Notes under the pieces: model-generated | The model's input: the letters and a program-made list of their open reading frames with translations, nothing else | What the model was told of the DNA's origin: nothing | The model's database searches: none | DNA from: Candidatus Aminicenantota bacterium | Lineage (GTDB): Bacteria > Acidobacteriota > Aminicenantia > Aminicenantales > Aminicenantaceae | Length of the DNA stretch: 14,945 bases | Direction: 5' to 3' | Assembly (NCBI GenBank): GCA_013139435.1 | Contig: WTAW01000154.1 | Span: 1 to 14,945, forward strand | Shown: positions 13,478 through 14,945 of the stretch, one piece after another | Layout of the letters: the number at the start of each line of letters is the position of its first letter | How positions within the stretch are numbered: position 1 is the first letter of the stretch | Position numbers and translations under genes: made by a program

Positions 13478-14945
13478 CTACCGCGTAGCATAGATAAGAG
13501 GCATGATCGCCAGGACACGCTCCTTCTCGAGGATTTGAAGTGTTCTTATTAGCTTTTCGAGATTCTTATCTGAAAAGAGCTTTGTCTGAGCCATGGACCT
13601 GGTGAAAAAGCTTTCAAAAAGAGAGGTTTTTTTCGGCCACACAACGAGTCGAACACTTTCCTCTTCGGGAATCCCTGCTCTCTCTTTGGCCATTTTGAGG
13701 GCTTTGGATAATCCACCAATCTCATCGACCAACCCGATTTCCTTGGCTTGTTGTCCTGTCCAGACGCGGCCTCGTCCGATGTCGTTGACCTCCTCTTTAG
13801 TCAAATGCCGGCCTTGAGCGACTTTGGTTGTGAAGTGGTCGTACGTCCAGAGAATCTCCTTTTTGAGGAGATCTTGTTCTTCCGGACTGAGTCTCCGGAA
13901 AGTGGAAAACATATCAGCCCTCTTTCCGTAGGCGATCTTTTCCGAAGTCACACCCAATTTCTCGTAGAGCTTGATCAAGTTGAACTTTCCGAAAATGACT
14001 CCGATAGATCCGGTCAGAGTCTGTGGTTGCGCTACGATCTTGTGTGCATCCATAGCAACCCAGTAACCTCCGGATCCGGCGACATCCGACATGGAGACGA
14101 TGATCGGTTTTTCCGTCTTGGTCAGCGCCACTTCTCGTCCGATGACATCTGATGCCACTGCTGAGCCTCCTGGACTATCGACTCGGAAAATGACAGCAGC
14201 GATCGTTTTGTCCTTTCTGACTCTCCGCAGCCATCGGGCAACAGTACTGCTGCCCATAGTCTGCCCGCGCATGCTTTCTCCAGAATGGATAGTGCCGACT
14301 CCATAGATGAGGGCGATCTTTTTTCCTCTGTTCAAACCGGACGCAGACACCTTTGTTTTTAGATAACGCCTGTGACTTATACGACGGACGGATTTCTCTC
14401 CTTCTTTCAGAATGTCTTCCAACTGATCTTCATAGAGAAGCTTGTCCACCAGCCCTAATTCCTTGGCGTTCTCACTGTGGAAGTAACCCTGGTCGATCAG
14501 CGTACGAACCTCTTTTTCGTCTTTTCCTCTCGCTTCGGCCACTTTTGTCACATAGGTGGTGAACAAACTCTCATAGATGGATTCTATCATCTCTCTGTGA
14601 CTGGGAGTGAAGCCCTTCTCTGTGAACATGTTGTAGGCTGTCTTGTATTCTTCGACATGCTCGATCTCGGCTTCAATACCCAATTTTTCGAGAGATCCTT
14701 TGAAAAAGGGTACGTATCCCCCAATGCCGTTGATGATCATGGCGCCAAGTGGGTGGAGAAAGATCTGGTCACAGGCAGTTGCGAGAAAATACTCCTTATC
14801 AAAATCAAGGGCCTCCTCGATATACGCATATGTTTTTTTGCCCGACGTCTTAAAATCCAGGACAAGTTCTCTGATTTCGTTGACTTTGGCCCAGTCGCAC
14901 TGGAGCAGACCGATACGGAGGATGATGCCTTTGATATTCCTGTCT
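13478..14945 (-). CDS. sppA: Signal peptide peptidase SppA (long form), N-terminus beyond window edge
   Basis: SppA is a membrane-bound serine protease facing the periplasm that degrades cleaved signal peptides, using a Ser/Lys dyad. The frame stays open from the TAG at 13478 to the right edge, giving about 488 residues; the N-terminal anchor is missing. An in-frame ATG at 14740 lies mid-domain, and the 68 codons upstream of it read as SppA sequence (ending EYFLATACDQIFLHPLG), so it is not the start. Two tandem domains are visible, the long E. coli-like form. The general-base lysine is in EYKTAYNMF (codon 14644-14642) and the nucleophile serine in SDVAGSGGYW (codon 14074-14072), followed by LTGSIGVIFGKFN. 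VDSPGGSA and VWTGQQAKEIGLVDEIGG are further family hallmarks. It converges on the helicase-nuclease gene. Confidence 0.95.
   Translation of the reverse strand, partial: DRNIKGIILRIGLLQCDWAKVNEIRELVLDFKTSGKKTYAYIEEALDFDKEYFLATACDQIFLHPLGAMIINGIGGYVPFFKGSLEKLGIEAEIEHVEEYKTAYNMFTEKGFTPSHREMIESIYESLFTTYVTKVAEARGKDEKEVRTLIDQGYFHSENAKELGLVDKLLYEDQLEDILKEGEKSVRRISHRRYLKTKVSASGLNRGKKIALIYGVGTIHSGESMRGQTMGSSTVARWLRRVRKDKTIAAVIFRVDSPGGSAVASDVIGREVALTKTEKPIIVSMSDVAGSGGYWVAMDAHKIVAQPQTLTGSIGVIFGKFNLIKLYEKLGVTSEKIAYGKRADMFSTFRRLSPEEQDLLKKEILWTYDHFTTKVAQGRHLTKEEVNDIGRGRVWTGQQAKEIGLVDEIGGLSKALKMAKERAGIPEEESVRLVVWPKKTSLFESFFTRSMAQTKLFSDKNLEKLIRTLQILEKERVLAIMPLIYATR

Overview
The window reads as chromosome from a diderm (Gram-negative-type) bacterium of moderate GC content. 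It carries an inner-membrane/periplasmic type IV pilus alignment complex with an outer-membrane secretin (pilQ), which needs two membranes. The gene set (coaD next to pilMNOPQ, a SpeE-like polytopic membrane protein, a long-form SppA, a UvrD-nuclease fusion) would suit an uncultured Acidobacteriota/Aminicenantes-like or deltaproteobacterial-type lineage. That placement is a guess from gene content, because no 16S or other taxonomic marker is present.

Layout. Bases 1-4629 are one tight minus-strand block read coaD > pilM > pilN > pilO > pilP > pilQ. pilQ runs off the left edge. Gaps are 22 bp or less and two junctions overlap by 4 bp. Bases 4630-5162 are a divergent regulatory region with plausible promoters for coaD (minus) and pcm (plus), a regularly spaced TCACCT/AGGTGA motif series and a short tandem repeat. 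Bases 5163-5888 (plus) encode a protein-L-isoaspartate methyltransferase that appears to be exported. It converges on a large minus-strand membrane protein (5923-8361) with a spermidine-synthase/methyltransferase-like core between two membrane blocks. From 8489 a plus-strand pair encodes a phosphohexomutase and an FtsB/DivIC-like divisome protein, coupled through a TTGA start/stop overlap. Bases 10192-10556 are non-coding and hold the most unusual sequence here: a 252-bp inverted-repeat element whose left arm seems to be split by a 108-bp GC-richer repeat insert. Bases 10557-13448 (plus) encode a UvrD-family helicase fused to a RecB/AddB/Cas4-type nuclease with a four-cysteine Fe-S signature. 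The minus-strand sppA (signal peptide peptidase) converges on it and runs off the right edge.

Function. PilM (cytoplasmic, actin-like), PilN and PilO (inner-membrane bitopic proteins), PilP (periplasmic) and PilQ (outer-membrane secretin) form the envelope-spanning part of a type IV pilus. Their operon begins with the CoA biosynthesis gene coaD. The other genes are housekeeping functions in sugar-phosphate metabolism, division, DNA repair and envelope proteolysis. I found no RNA genes, no CRISPR array, no phage genes and no clear novel multi-gene system. The strongest unexplained signal is the nested repeat element at 10293-10544, directly upstream of the helicase-nuclease gene.
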